A stretch of 52,664 nucleotides of DNA from Gammaproteobacteria bacterium (GTDB lineage: Bacteria > Pseudomonadota > Gammaproteobacteria > Pseudomonadales > Pseudohongiellaceae). Below, piece after piece: positions 8,320 to 17,703 of this stretch. A program made the translations under genes and the position numbers. How positions within the stretch are numbered: the stretch's first letter is position 1; each line of letters opens with the position of its first letter. The DNA lies in NCBI GenBank assembly GCA_029245395.1, contig JAQWPL010000020.1, forward strand, positions 1 through 52,664, written 5' to 3'. The notes beneath the pieces are model-generated. The model was not told the DNA's origin, made no database searches, and saw only the letters and a program-made list of their open reading frames with translations.

Positions 8320-8426
8320 AATTTTCCTTTGGACTTCCAATATGGCTATACACAGATGATGTTACTTACGTGAATGAGTATTGTAAATGTCCTTAAAAAA
8401 GGGGTTTAAGATGCCACAAATAACAA

Positions 8427-9518
8427 CTATCTATTGCCAATTTTACTTTTGATAAAACTGGTCAGTCCCATACTGCTTAACAAGGCCACACCCAGACCAA
8501 AGAAAGTCATCCAGAGCTTGTAAATCAAACTGCCCGTTTTACCTGTGTGAAGTGGGTAAACAGTATTGAAGACTCTTTCGGTTAACGGAAAGTTTTGTGC
8601 GTCGATGCGCAAGTCCATATAACCTAATTCTTCATCAATGTAAGTAACGCTCATACCAGTGCGGTTCCATTCTCCTTCCTGCTGTACACCAATAATCCGG
8701 TGAATGGAAAAACCACTGGGGACAGAAGCAGAGCGGACAACTGCACCGGGGAATACAGCCAGTGTGCGCTCCATGGCTGGCTGCCAATCGCCTACGCCCT
8801 CGCCATTGATGTCATCAATACCAACCACCATGGCATCACTGTATTCCGGGGTCTGGCGTAATTCGTCCAGTAACAGGTCTTCTGCCTGGAAAGGAAATGC
8901 CAGAATAATGCCTGTAACCAGAGTAAGCAGCAGTGGCAGTGCTATCACGATGCCGAGATTGCGATGACTGATGATCAATTCACTTCGCTGCAAACTTCCT
9001 GGCACAACTCCTTTGCTGAACTGGCGACGCAAAGGCACAAACGTAATAACACCAAGGAAAACCAGAATGAGTAATGCGATGGCAGCCAGTCCTGTAATAG
9101 TCAGACCAAGGTCTTCCAACAACAGACGATGATGCAGATCGTATAACCATTCCTCAATACGATCATTCATATACCATTGATCGACCACATTGCCCTGAAC
9201 ATCCACATAGGCATAGTTGGTGTCGTAAAGCGTGACTTTGGTGAGGGGAAATTCCTCGGTGGCAAACTGAATATTAAGAATGTCATTGTTCTCAAATTGC
9301 GCTTCAACTGCTTCAGCAATAGCAGCAAGCGTTTCAGGCGTCGGTGTGAAATCAACCTGGGCCGCTGGTGTGATCAGCTTGACGTAGTCCTCTTTCCAAA
9401 CCAGCAAGGTACCTGTGGTACTGCTCAACAGTAAAAGCAGAGCCAGCGTCAAACCACCCCAGGCATGCAGAGTTCGTATCAGTTTTATTGGAGAGAATTT
9501 TAGTAAGGAGAGTTTCAA
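8427..9518 (-). CDS. PepSY-associated transmembrane helix protein
   Basis: The 363-residue protein has four predicted transmembrane helices (about 14-40, 138-160, 185-207 and 335-356) framing two periplasmic PepSY-like regions. The N-terminal LIRTLHAWGGLTLALLLLLS and the 'HHRLLLEDLG' block are typical of the PepSY_TM family, which is linked to iron/siderophore reduction and metal homeostasis. The TTG start (9516-9518) overlaps the TGA stop of the CDF gene, so translation is probably coupled. It is part of the leftward CDF-PepSY-HupE-anchor cluster. The reaction is not known; a membrane reductase role is inferred from family members. Confidence 0.83.
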   Translation of the reverse strand: MKLSLLKFSPIKLIRTLHAWGGLTLALLLLLSSTTGTLLVWKEDYVKLITPAAQVDFTPTPETLAAIAEAVEAQFENNDILNIQFATEEFPLTKVTLYDTNYAYVDVQGNVVDQWYMNDRIEEWLYDLHHRLLLEDLGLTITGLAAIALLILVFLGVITFVPLRRQFSKGVVPGSLQRSELIISHRNLGIVIALPLLLTLVTGIILAFPFQAEDLLLDELRQTPEYSDAMVVGIDDINGEGVGDWQPAMERTLAVFPGAVVRSASVPSGFSIHRIIGVQQEGEWNRTGMSVTYIDEELGYMDLRIDAQNFPLTERVFNTVYPLHTGKTGSLIYKLWMTFFGLGVALLSSMGLTSFIKSKIGNR

Positions 9519-10425
9519 GAGTGATCCAGTTCAGGTTTAACAGCCATGGTATCGCGGCAGTTTTCATCCGGCAATTCCAGTTCAATGGTGGTATGACTGA
9601 GGGAAAACGGTGCCAGCTTCTGAGCTATCAATGCTTTTAATTCCACCTGTTCTTTGGTGTCCATATGTTGGTTCAGCAGCAAATGGGCCGTGTAAACGTG
9701 GTGCTCCCCGTCCAGTGACCAGCAATGCTTATGGTGAATATCCGCAATGGCTTCGATTTTTTCGAGCTCCAGATTGATCTTGCTGGTAAGTAATTCTTCC
9801 GGTACTGCCTGGAAGAAAATTTTTAAAGTTTCTTTGAAGTGTTTGTAAATATTAAACAAAATGAACACTGTAAAAGTGACTGCGAGCAATGGATCAAGTA
9901 TTGGCCACTCAACAAATAATAGGACTATAGACACTACCAATACTGCAGCCCAGCCAAATACATCTTCCAGCAAATGCCAGTTCAGGACTTTTTCATTCAT
10001 CGAATTGCCACCGCTGAGCTTCCATGCTGCAAGGCCGTTGACACTGATGCCCAGAACAGCCAAACCCAGCATACCTTCAGCCATGGGCATTTGTGGATTA
10101 AACAAGCGCGGTACAGCCTCAACAGGACCCAGCCTGAACCCAGAATCAGGATAATGCCGTTAATTAGCGCGCCAAACAGCGAAAGGCGACGGTAACCGTA
10201 AGTAAAGACTTCATCAGGGTCCTTCCTGGACAGACGCTCCAGCACCCAGGCAGAGCCAATAGAAAGGGTGTCACCCAAATCATGGATGGCATCTGCCATG
10301 ATGGCAGTGGAATTGGTTAGAACACCGCCGATGAATTCAATGACGGTGAATCCGGCATTGAGGCAAAAAGCCCAACCGATGCGATCAGGTCCATGAGAGT
10401 GATTGTGGTGTTGATGATTGTGCAT
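9515..10425 (-). pseudogene. CDF-family divalent-metal exporter (CzcD-like) split by a frameshift
   Basis: The gene encodes a cation diffusion facilitator, which exports Zn, Co or Cd in exchange for protons. The first part has a His-rich N-terminus (MHNHQHHNHSHG) and the metal-site motif HDLGD. The second part, in another frame, resumes with LFNPQMP, HLLEDV and the cytoplasmic domain. Reading the DNA around 10119-10123 shows where the frames join: the conserved EAVPRLFNPQ segment is recovered if one base is added in the TTGAGG context. So one base has been lost, by mutation or by sequencing error. With it restored the protein would be 303 residues, the normal length. Its stop overlaps the PepSY start. 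Confidence 0.85.
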
Positions 10426-10571
10426 AAGACGGCGTTCATTGTGCCATCTTTTCCTGCCAACTTCACAAACGTGAAAAAAGATCCCTCTGACATTTCCATG
10501 ATTTTTTCACTCTCCCATTGGACATGGACACGAAGGATAATTATGCTCTGCACCCTTCAATGGAGAAGATT

Positions 10572-12131
10572 ATGACAATACGGCTTTTTAGCCTCGCACT
10601 GGCATTACTGGGGTGTTTCCCTTTGGCCGGAATGGCCCAGGATATTCCTCGGTCTGCCAATGGAACACCGGACATGCAAGGTATCTGGCAAGCACAGACT
10701 CAATCTGCCGTTAATCTGGAAGATCATGTCGCCCGGGTTGATGTGCACGCAGGTCAAAGCGTTGTGGCCGGGGGTAGCATTCCCTACCAGGATTGGGCAC
10801 TGGCACGACGCCAGGAAAATTTTGCCAATCGCGGCGAGCTTGATCCCTTAAATAAATGCTTTCTGCCCGGTACTCCCCGGATCATGGCCATGCCCTGGCC
10901 TTTCCAGATTTTTCAGACCGACAAGCACGTTGCGATCACTTTTGAATGGACTCAGGTCTACAGACTTATTTATACCGCCGGGCAAGAGCCACTCTATCCA
11001 GGATTTGAACACTGGATGGGCGATTCCAGAGGCCGCTGGGAAGGCGATACGCTGGTGGTAGAAATCAGGGATCTTAATGACCGCACCTGGATGGATGCTG
11101 CAGGTAATTTCCACAGCGCCGCTGCTGTCATTACCGAGCGTTATACCTTGCAGAATGCGAACACTATCCGATACCAGGCCACCATTGATGATCCTGAAGT
11201 CTTCACAGAACCATGGACAATTAGCTACCCACTGGCGCGGCAATCTGAACTGACTCGCTTACTGGAATACCAGTGTCAGGCGGAAGTTGAAGAAGCCAAC
11301 GGTGAATTCGAACCCGAGGAAAATCTGTGGTACCCGGCACCCGTCCCTGAAGAAAACTTTCCCTTTGATACGCAGGCATCAACATCATTGCGACTGCCTG
11401 ATGTTCCTGCTGATATTGAGCGCCGCAATGGTGGCAACCCGGATATCAGCGGCTATTTCATGTCCAGTCCAAGCGGTGCCAATTATGGCCTTGAGAAACG
11501 GGAAAACTTTGACATTTTTCCACCTGCCGGTGGTGTTGTAGTTGATCCTATTGATGGCGTTTTGCCCTACCAAACCTGGGCTCGGCAAGAAATGCTCGAA
11601 CGCCGGGAACCCTGGCGTGGTTATGATGACCCAACGGCACACTGTTTTGTCGCTGGTATCCCGCGCTCTCATTACGTCCCGTCGCCATTCTATATTCTGC
11701 AACCACCCGGCTATGTCATTATTTTGCATGAGCGTATGTCTTACCGGGTTATCCCGCTGGATGGGCGCGAGCATCTGCCCGACAGTATCCGCCTTTGGAT
11801 GGGTGATGCTGTCGGCCACTGGGAAGGCGATACCCTGGTCGTAGAATCGTCCAATTACAATGGCAAAGCCTGGCTTAATGAGCTTGGCGATGTTACAAGT
11901 CACGCTCAAACTGTCGTGGAAACCTACACACCGGTATCTGATAATCAGATTATTTACCGAGCCACCGTTTCTGACCCTATTGCCTATTCCAGGCCCTGGA
12001 CCATTGAAATGCCTTTAAATCAGGCGCAGGAAGAATTACTGGAAGTGGCCTGTCTGGAAGACAATAATGACCTGCCGCACTTGAAAGACGTGCGTGATGA
12101 GCATCGCGCCAGCCTGAACCAGGAGAACTGA
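10572..12131 (+). CDS. Secreted protein of unknown function with two homologous halves
   Basis: The 519-residue protein has a signal peptide (1-22, ending GMAQ) and two copies of one domain. The first covers about residues 30-235 and the second about 288-495. Matching signatures are HWMGDSRGRWEGDTLVVE against LWMGDAVGHWEGDTLVVE, and EPWTISYPL against RPWTIEMPL; PYQDWA and PYQTWA also correspond. I know such proteins from marine gammaproteobacteria and Acidobacteria but no function. I chose ATG 10572 because GGAGAAGAT precedes it; the upstream ATG frame adds 18 residues before a proper signal peptide. The DUF6152 gene follows one base after the stop. Confidence 0.78.
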   Translation: MTIRLFSLALALLGCFPLAGMAQDIPRSANGTPDMQGIWQAQTQSAVNLEDHVARVDVHAGQSVVAGGSIPYQDWALARRQENFANRGELDPLNKCFLPGTPRIMAMPWPFQIFQTDKHVAITFEWTQVYRLIYTAGQEPLYPGFEHWMGDSRGRWEGDTLVVEIRDLNDRTWMDAAGNFHSAAAVITERYTLQNANTIRYQATIDDPEVFTEPWTISYPLARQSELTRLLEYQCQAEVEEANGEFEPEENLWYPAPVPEENFPFDTQASTSLRLPDVPADIERRNGGNPDISGYFMSSPSGANYGLEKRENFDIFPPAGGVVVDPIDGVLPYQTWARQEMLERREPWRGYDDPTAHCFVAGIPRSHYVPSPFYILQPPGYVIILHERMSYRVIPLDGREHLPDSIRLWMGDAVGHWEGDTLVVESSNYNGKAWLNELGDVTSHAQTVVETYTPVSDNQIIYRATVSDPIAYSRPWTIEMPLNQAQEELLEVACLEDNNDLPHLKDVRDEHRASLNQEN

Positions 12132-12132
12132 T

Positions 12133-12522
12133 ATGAGAATCGTACCAATAATTGTAATTTCCGCCTTACTATCTTCAGGCCATGCCCTGGCACACCATTC
12201 ATTTTCGGCGGAATTCGATAGTGAAAAACCAATAACCCTGAGCGGAAAAATCACCCGCATGCAGTGGTCAAATCCCCATGGCTGGATCTATATCGATGTA
12301 GCTAACGAAGACGGCACAGTCACCAACTGGGCACTTGAAACCAGAGCAGCAAACAGCCTGATCCGCCGAGGCTGGCGCCGTGATGATTTACCCGCTGGAA
12401 CTCCTATCGTGGTGAATGGTTTCGAGGCTAGAAATGGCACCCCCACTGCAAATATTCAGAGCATTACCCTTGAGGACGGCCGCAATTTTATGTCTGGCAA
12501 TGCGGACGAAGTGCCTGATTAG
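12133..12522 (+). CDS. DUF6152-family secreted protein
   Basis: The 129-residue protein has a signal peptide (cleaved near ALAHH). Its mature part opens with HHSFSAEFD, followed by ITLSGKITRMQWSNPHGW and ending in a small beta-barrel-like domain. HHSF, then the G-x-I-T-x-x-x-W-x-N-P-H motif, is the hallmark of DUF6152. These proteins often follow a large secreted protein like the one just upstream. Only one base separates the genes (TGA T ATG), so they are one operon and probably one functional unit in the periplasm. The two histidines at the mature N-terminus could bind metal, but this is inference. Confidence 0.85.
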   Translation: MRIVPIIVISALLSSGHALAHHSFSAEFDSEKPITLSGKITRMQWSNPHGWIYIDVANEDGTVTNWALETRAANSLIRRGWRRDDLPAGTPIVVNGFEARNGTPTANIQSITLEDGRNFMSGNADEVPD

Positions 12523-12552
12523 GAAATACTGATAGCTAATTCAGTTAGGTAA

Positions 12553-12577
12553 AAGGCGCATAGCCATGCGCCCTTAA
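12553..12577 (+). terminator. Possible terminator hairpin after the DUF6152 gene
   Basis: A seven-base-pair stem GGCGCAT/ATGCGCC (12555-12561 with 12566-12572) with a four-base loop lies 30 bp past the stop. Only CTTAAATG follows, so the T tract is weak; A residues precede the stem. Confidence 0.45.
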
Positions 12578-12693
12578 ATGATTACTCACATTCTCGGAAA
12601 TGATCTAGTCAAAGTCGATAATCCCTGACGTTTCTTGTACTCTCCACTTAAAGTAGACTCTACTATCCAATAAAAAAAAGAGCTTTACCGCAG

Positions 12694-14115
12694 ATGTCTT
12701 CAGGAAACACATACGACCTGATTGTGCTTGGCACTGGACCAGCTGGCGAAAAAGCTGCCGCCAAAGCGGCCTATTTCGGAAAAAAAGTTGCCATCATTGA
12801 AAAAGAGAAATGTTTCGGCGGCGCGGGAGTAAATACTGGCACAGTGCCTTCCAAAACCCTGAAAGAATCTGCTCTTTATTATTCAGGAAAGTATGACAAG
12901 GGTATCTATGGTCACGATAGGGCCATCGACGGTCAGACCACCATTCAGGATTTTCTCTACCGCAAAAACCATGTCATAGAAGCATTGGATGAAGAAGTGA
13001 AAATCAACCTGGAACGTCACCAGGTAGATATCTTCCATGGCACAGCATCTTTTGAAGACGCCAACACTATTTGTATTGCCGGGGAAGACGGCAGTTCAAA
13101 AATAACCAGCGACTATATAATCATCGCCACTGGCTCCTATCCCTTCCAACCGAGCAATATTAATTTTGATGGCGTCATAATTCACGACTCCGACACCATT
13201 CTCAATATTATGCGCATCCCTGATTCCCTGTGTATTGTCGGCGCGGGCGTTATCGGTTGTGAATATGCCACTATTTTTGCCGCGATGGATTGTAAGGTGT
13301 ATCTGGTCAACAGTAGTGATCGTATTCTGCCCTTTCTGGACAATGACATTTCCCAGGCCCTGGTCACACAGATGCATGAAGATGGCGTGGAAATTTTATT
13401 TAATACACAAATTGAAGAAATGCTTGAGCCGGAAAACATCGAAGATGATATTCATATCCGCCTCAATGACGGCACCGAATTTGATGTAGATATGTTTTTG
13501 TTTGCAGCTGGACGCAGCGGCACTACTAGTGAACTTGATTGTGACAAAGCAGGTGTTGCGCTGGGCAAGCGCGAAGCTGTGGAAGTTAATGACCAATACC
13601 AGACATCTCAGGAAAATATTTATGCTGTCGGTGATGTTATCGGCTTCCCCGCCCTGGCCTCCACCAGTATGGATCAGGGCCGCGTAGCCGTTTCCCATAT
13701 TTTTGAGATCCATGACCTGGATGTCCTGCCCAAAGTTTTTCCCTATGGCATTTACACCATCCCGGAAGTGTCCATGGTTGGTATCACCCAAGAACAGGCC
13801 CAGGAGTCAGACATGGATTATATTGTTGGTCGCGCCCACCATGCCAATATCCCCAGGGGCAGAATCATGGGAGCAAAAACTGGCGTACTGAAAATTATTA
13901 TCTCAAAAGATGACATGGTGATCCGCGGTGTCCATATCATGGGCCGCATGGCCAGTGAAATTATCCATTACGGCCTTGCCATCGTGCAGTATGAAAAAAC
14001 GGTCAACGATGTAGTCTCCACCGTGTTCAATTACCCGACTCTTCACGACCTGTACAAATTCGCCTGTTACGACGCGCTTGGTAATCTCAGCGGGCACAAG
14101 CTCAGGGGTTTTTAA
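12694..14115 (+). CDS. sthA: Soluble pyridine nucleotide transhydrogenase (SthA-type flavoprotein)
   Basis: The 473-residue flavoprotein belongs to the class I pyridine nucleotide-disulfide oxidoreductases. It has an FAD Rossmann motif (GTGPAGEKAA), an NAD(P) motif (GAGVIGCEYA) and the AVGDVIG FAD segment. The usual redox pair CxxxxC is absent: the site reads GGAGVNTGTVPSK. The C-terminal HPTxxE motif is YPTLHD. Loss of both features is what separates SthA from lipoamide dehydrogenase or glutathione reductase. It would balance NADPH and NADH in the cytoplasm. The VNTGTVPSKT variant resembles the form I recall from actinobacterial SthA rather than the E. coli THLGTIPSK form. A DUF6122 gene follows closely. 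Confidence 0.87.
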   Translation: MSSGNTYDLIVLGTGPAGEKAAAKAAYFGKKVAIIEKEKCFGGAGVNTGTVPSKTLKESALYYSGKYDKGIYGHDRAIDGQTTIQDFLYRKNHVIEALDEEVKINLERHQVDIFHGTASFEDANTICIAGEDGSSKITSDYIIIATGSYPFQPSNINFDGVIIHDSDTILNIMRIPDSLCIVGAGVIGCEYATIFAAMDCKVYLVNSSDRILPFLDNDISQALVTQMHEDGVEILFNTQIEEMLEPENIEDDIHIRLNDGTEFDVDMFLFAAGRSGTTSELDCDKAGVALGKREAVEVNDQYQTSQENIYAVGDVIGFPALASTSMDQGRVAVSHIFEIHDLDVLPKVFPYGIYTIPEVSMVGITQEQAQESDMDYIVGRAHHANIPRGRIMGAKTGVLKIIISKDDMVIRGVHIMGRMASEIIHYGLAIVQYEKTVNDVVSTVFNYPTLHDLYKFACYDALGNLSGHKLRGF

Positions 14116-14124
14116 AAAAACGTC

Positions 14125-14430
14125 TTGATCCACATTGCCCTGCACTTTCTTACTCCCGGTCTTATCGCCGGAATTTTTTATAGTAAAAAATGGCTGAAGT
14201 CATTTGGACTTTTGTTATGTGGCTTAATAATTGACGTGGATCACCTGCTGGCCGCTCCCCTCTATGATCCAAACCGCTGCAGCATCGGATTTCACCCCCT
14301 GCATACCTGGTTTGTGATGCCTTTGTATGTGGCATTGCTCTTTCATCCGAAAACCAGGCTTGTTGGGCTGGGTCTTTGCATACATATCCTGTTGGATATA
14401 GGTGACTGCCTAGTCATGGGGAATTTTTGA
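14125..14430 (+). CDS. DUF6122-family small membrane protein
   Basis: This 101-residue membrane protein has three to four transmembrane stretches. Conserved family features are IALHFLTPG at the start, IDVDHLLA, FHPLHTW in the middle and IHILLDIGDC near the end; the His and Asp residues within helices suggest a metal or a hydrolytic site. The start is TTG at 14125, nine bases after the sthA stop, which lies in the same frame; no better start is available. Probably cotranscribed with sthA. No function is known to me for DUF6122. Confidence 0.72.
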   Translation: MIHIALHFLTPGLIAGIFYSKKWLKSFGLLLCGLIIDVDHLLAAPLYDPNRCSIGFHPLHTWFVMPLYVALLFHPKTRLVGLGLCIHILLDIGDCLVMGNF

Positions 14431-14447
14431 TGTGTTTTTTGTAAGAT

Positions 14448-14530
14448 CCGCTTTCGACCCAAAGCAGTCCTTGGCTGTATTTTGAATAATCGTTATTAGT
14501 TTCAGCTTAAAGAACTATCGTGGGTCGAAA
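14448..14530. repeat. Palindromic intergenic repeat pair
   Basis: TTTCGACCCA at 14452-14461 is matched by its exact reverse complement TGGGTCGAAA at 14521-14530. The left arm sits in CCGCTTTCGACCCAAAGCAG (from 14448), one of four related short palindromic sequences in this window (also at 15978, 23793 and 24538). Transcribed, the pair could form a long hairpin with a 59-base interior. Confidence 0.65.
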
Positions 14531-14671
14531 TTAACGTCTGGAAATCAGAGTAGAGCTTCTCTACCAACTGAAATAGAAACCAAGGGGAGTTTATCAGTTG
14601 GACGTTTAGAGGCGACTCTTGTTACTCTTCATGCAAGTTGTCTTGAGTAGCAAGATTACAGGAGATGTATC

Positions 14672-15940
14672 TTGGCAAAAATAACTAAATCTTTGAGAAA
14701 ATTACTACTAATCAGTTCTGCTGCAATTACCTTACAATTTCTTGCGTTTGTTGTTTCCGCCGCAGAAAGCAGCATCGTTATCGTTGGTGGTGAAGGGGTT
14801 GACTGCATCGAAGATCCTGGTTGTTTTAATCGCCTTCATCCGGACATTCCCATGGCGACCCGGGTTGTGCCTGGCCAGACCATTCTGTTTCATACGCGGG
14901 ACGCCGGTGACGTACTTGGAACAGTCGCTTCCCAAACCGATCAGCAGCCAGGCAACCTTTCTACTAAATTTGGTCACGTGCATCCCATGACCGGCCCGGT
15001 CTATATAGAAGGCGCCGAAGCTGGCGATGTTGTGGCGGTCACTCTTACCAACATAGATCCCGGTCGTTACGCATGGACCAATGGCGGTAGTGGCGGCTTT
15101 GTTCGCGACCTGGTAGATGGACAACGCCAAATCATCTGGCGGTTAAATCGCAATTATGCAGAGTCCGACGATTTACCAGGCGTGAAGATTCCTAATGGCA
15201 GTTTTCCCGGGGTGGTTACCACTCTCCCCGGGCCGGAACAATTACAAAACATGTTAGCCCGCGAACAAGCCCTGGCGGATGCTGGTGGCAGAGTGAGTTT
15301 ACCCTTCACAGAAGATGCCGATCCTGCGGAACTCTGTGGTACCAACGGCAGTGCAAAAAATGAATGTCTGCGAACTATCCCTCCTAGAGAACACGGTGGC
15401 AATATGGACATTCGCTACCTACGAGCAGGCGTTACAATTTATCTGCCATGCTATATCGACGGTTGCGGCCTGGCCATCGGTGATGTTCACTATGCCCAAG
15501 GCGATGGCGAAGTCTCCGGTACGGCTATAGAAATGTCTGCAGACGTCTGGGCCACTACCGAAGTGTTAAAGGACGGTCCGCGCTTAACTCATGGCCCCCA
15601 TTTCGAAGGCTCCTCCGATCTGTTGAATATCCCTTCCCGACGCTTCTATGCAGTTACCGGGTTTCCGCTCAAACCAGCCGGCTCGGTGCCACCGGACATG
15701 GCCTACTTGAAATCACCCATCATCGCCGACCTGGAAAATCTTTCTAACGATATTAATCTCGCGGCACGCAATGCCATAGCCGGCATCGTTGATTATATAG
15801 TCGAAACCTACGGCTACGATCGCCAACAGGCTTATGTGATTGCCAGTGTAGCGGTGGATATTCGAATCGGACAATTGGTGGATGCACCCAACGTAGGAGT
15901 TACTGCTATTTTACCTTTGGATATTTTTGAAGAGAAATAG
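14672..15940 (+). CDS. Secreted acetamidase/formamidase-family protein
   Basis: The 422-residue protein has a signal peptide (1-30, ending VVSAAES) and the FmdA/AmdA fold. Recognisable segments are the N-terminal FGHVHPMTGPVYIEGAEAGDVVAV and the central REHGGNMD...GVTIYLPC...GLAIGDVHYAQGDGE. The latter holds the conserved His/Asp/Glu residues of the family's metal site. Family members hydrolyse formamide or short amides to ammonia and acid, but the secreted, signal-bearing form is unusual for a formamidase, so the substrate is uncertain. TTG 14672 is the start because AGGAG stands just in front. No amide transporter is adjacent. Confidence 0.82.
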   Translation: MAKITKSLRKLLLISSAAITLQFLAFVVSAAESSIVIVGGEGVDCIEDPGCFNRLHPDIPMATRVVPGQTILFHTRDAGDVLGTVASQTDQQPGNLSTKFGHVHPMTGPVYIEGAEAGDVVAVTLTNIDPGRYAWTNGGSGGFVRDLVDGQRQIIWRLNRNYAESDDLPGVKIPNGSFPGVVTTLPGPEQLQNMLAREQALADAGGRVSLPFTEDADPAELCGTNGSAKNECLRTIPPREHGGNMDIRYLRAGVTIYLPCYIDGCGLAIGDVHYAQGDGEVSGTAIEMSADVWATTEVLKDGPRLTHGPHFEGSSDLLNIPSRRFYAVTGFPLKPAGSVPPDMAYLKSPIIADLENLSNDINLAARNAIAGIVDYIVETYGYDRQQAYVIASVAVDIRIGQLVDAPNVGVTAILPLDIFEEK

Positions 15941-16245
15941 GGTTTGTGGAAATACGCACTGATTTGAATGATTACATCTGCTTTCGGCCAGAAGCGGACA
16001 TCAATTCCTTAACAATTATCATTTACATACTCTACAAAGTCTTCAGATACAGGGCCCTGACTAGAATCCCACATATCATCTGTCATATTCCTTCTTATGG
16101 CGCAAATCCCACCCTCAAATCTAGCCCTATCTACTTTAATTAAAAATGCTTACACATTGCTTACATGGGAATATGGATCAAAGTTTTCCTACTCCTTTAG
16201 TTGTAAATGCCCCAGGCCCTATTATTAGTCACCTTTGTTTTCTTA
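15941..16245. other. Intergenic stretch with one palindromic repeat
   Basis: It holds one short palindromic repeat unit at 15978-16002 (CTGCTTTCGGCCAGAAGCGG, then ACATC). Otherwise I see no gene, no clear promoter and no terminator. It separates the formamidase-like gene from the convergent sugar-porter gene. Confidence 0.6.
15978..16002. repeat. Short palindromic intergenic repeat
   Basis: CTGCTTTCGGCCAGAAGCGG has near-palindromic symmetry around GGCC (GCTTTCGGCC against the partner arm AGAAGC). It belongs with the related sequences at 14448, 23793 and 24538. Confidence 0.65.
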
Positions 16246-17703
16246 TCAGTCTGGTTCGATCTGATCAGCATCATGAAATACGTTTTCCCCGGTCCATAGC
16301 CCTTCAAGTTCTTCAAGGGTTTTACCCTTGGTTTCAGGGACAAGGCGCCATACGAAAATAAAAGTGATGAAGCAGAAAGAGGAAAATATTATATAAGACA
16401 GAACACCGTTAAACATAGCATTGTTCAACTGGCTGCCATTAATGACGGGGAAACTGTTGGCAACGATAGCGTTAAATAGCCACTGGGCTGCTACTGCAAT
16501 AGACATGGCAAAACTGCGGATAGTGTTAGGGAAAATTTCTGAAAGTAGCACCCAGACCACGGGCCCCATAGACATTGCAAATGAACCGATAAACAACAGG
16601 ATTGCCAGTAAAGAAACAATTCCTATTTGCCCGCTGTATATGGTCAACGCCAGAATACTCAAGCCTAGAAACATACCTGTGATCCCTGTGAGTAAGAGGG
16701 GCTTTCTCCCCCATTTGTCGATACTGAAAATAGCAATAAAAGTGAACACCAAGTTGACTCCGGCAGTCCATAATTGCTGTTTTAGTGCGTCCTCAGGACC
16801 GTAGCCCAGCGCATTACTAAAAATTTCGGCCCCATAGTAAAGAATGGCATTTATGCCAGTGGTCTGTTGAAAAATAGAAAGCATGATGCCGAGGAATAAT
16901 ATAAAAGCGATACCTTTAGAAGCTAAAGTTATCCTGTGATGTTGCTGGGTTTCCGAAAATGATAATTTGATATCTTCAAGCTCTAATCTGGCTTCTTCCT
17001 CGCTGGATGTTATTGCGGCTAAAACTTCTCTGGCTTCATCAGTTCTTTGTTTTAACACTAACCAGCGAGGCGTATGTGGAACAAAAAATAACAGGAGCAG
17101 GAAAGCGCCAGCAGGAATAAGTTCAGACCAGAACATGATTCTCCAGCCCTGCTCGACATTCCAGCTATGCAAATCAGTCTCATTAAAAGAGGAGATAAAA
17201 CTTACGCTGCCATTGCCGATAAAATACGTAGCCAGAAACACAACAAAAAAACCGATTACTACAGCGAGTTGGTAATAGGAAACCATTTGCCCGCGTTCTT
17301 TAGGTGGTGAGATTTCTGCTATATACATAGGTGCAGCCATAGAGGCCATGCCAACACCCAGACCACCGATAATCCGGTAAATAGAGAGTTCCAATAGAGA
17401 GCTTGAAAAGCCAGAACCCCAGGCAGAAATAATAAAAAGAACTGCCGAAAAAAGCAGGGTGTATTTGCGGCTGATTTTTTTTGTAAGATAACCGCTTGCT
17501 AAAGCACCAAACAGACAGCCATATATAGCACTGCTGACAGCCCATCCTTGCTCGCCAGTGCTTAAATCGAAAAATTCGGTAAAGTAGAGCTGGCTTCCTG
17601 AAATAACCCCGGTGTCATAACCAAACAATAATCCCCCCATAGCAACTACGGCTGTTATGAAAAGAATCGTGGTTCTGGCGTTTTGATTTTTTACTGTTGC
17701 CAT
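16246..17703 (-). CDS. MFS sugar porter (XylE/GLUT-like)
   Basis: The 485-residue protein has 12 predicted transmembrane helices and the sugar-porter signatures. These are GGLLFGYDTGVISG in helix 1, the SRKYTLL loop after helix 2, YIAEISPPKERG at the helix 4-5 loop, QQTTGINAILYY in helix 7, DKWGRKPLLL, and PETKGKTLEELE at the C-terminus. The helix 7 QQ-x-x-G-x-N motif contacts the sugar in XylE/GLUT. It would import a hexose or pentose with protons. It lies about 210 bp past the GH3 gene on the same strand and could carry monosaccharides released by the GH3 enzyme. Confidence 0.9.
   Translation of the reverse strand: MATVKNQNARTTILFITAVVAMGGLLFGYDTGVISGSQLYFTEFFDLSTGEQGWAVSSAIYGCLFGALASGYLTKKISRKYTLLFSAVLFIISAWGSGFSSSLLELSIYRIIGGLGVGMASMAAPMYIAEISPPKERGQMVSYYQLAVVIGFFVVFLATYFIGNGSVSFISSFNETDLHSWNVEQGWRIMFWSELIPAGAFLLLLFFVPHTPRWLVLKQRTDEAREVLAAITSSEEEARLELEDIKLSFSETQQHHRITLASKGIAFILFLGIMLSIFQQTTGINAILYYGAEIFSNALGYGPEDALKQQLWTAGVNLVFTFIAIFSIDKWGRKPLLLTGITGMFLGLSILALTIYSGQIGIVSLLAILLFIGSFAMSMGPVVWVLLSEIFPNTIRSFAMSIAVAAQWLFNAIVANSFPVINGSQLNNAMFNGVLSYIIFSSFCFITFIFVWRLVPETKGKTLEELEGLWTGENVFHDADQIEPD

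Noticed and set aside
10518-10571. Upstream ATG extension of the two-repeat protein
   Set aside because: It adds 18 residues in front of a normal signal peptide, whereas the internal ATG at 10572 has a proper GGAGAAGAT site.
12694-14115. Reading sthA as dihydrolipoyl dehydrogenase
   Set aside because: The active-site CxxxxC pair and the C-terminal HPTxxE motif are both missing.
16146-16361. Plus-strand frame of 71 codons running into the sugar-porter gene
   Set aside because: It overlaps the 3' end of the sugar porter antisense, has no ribosome-binding site and no recognisable motif.
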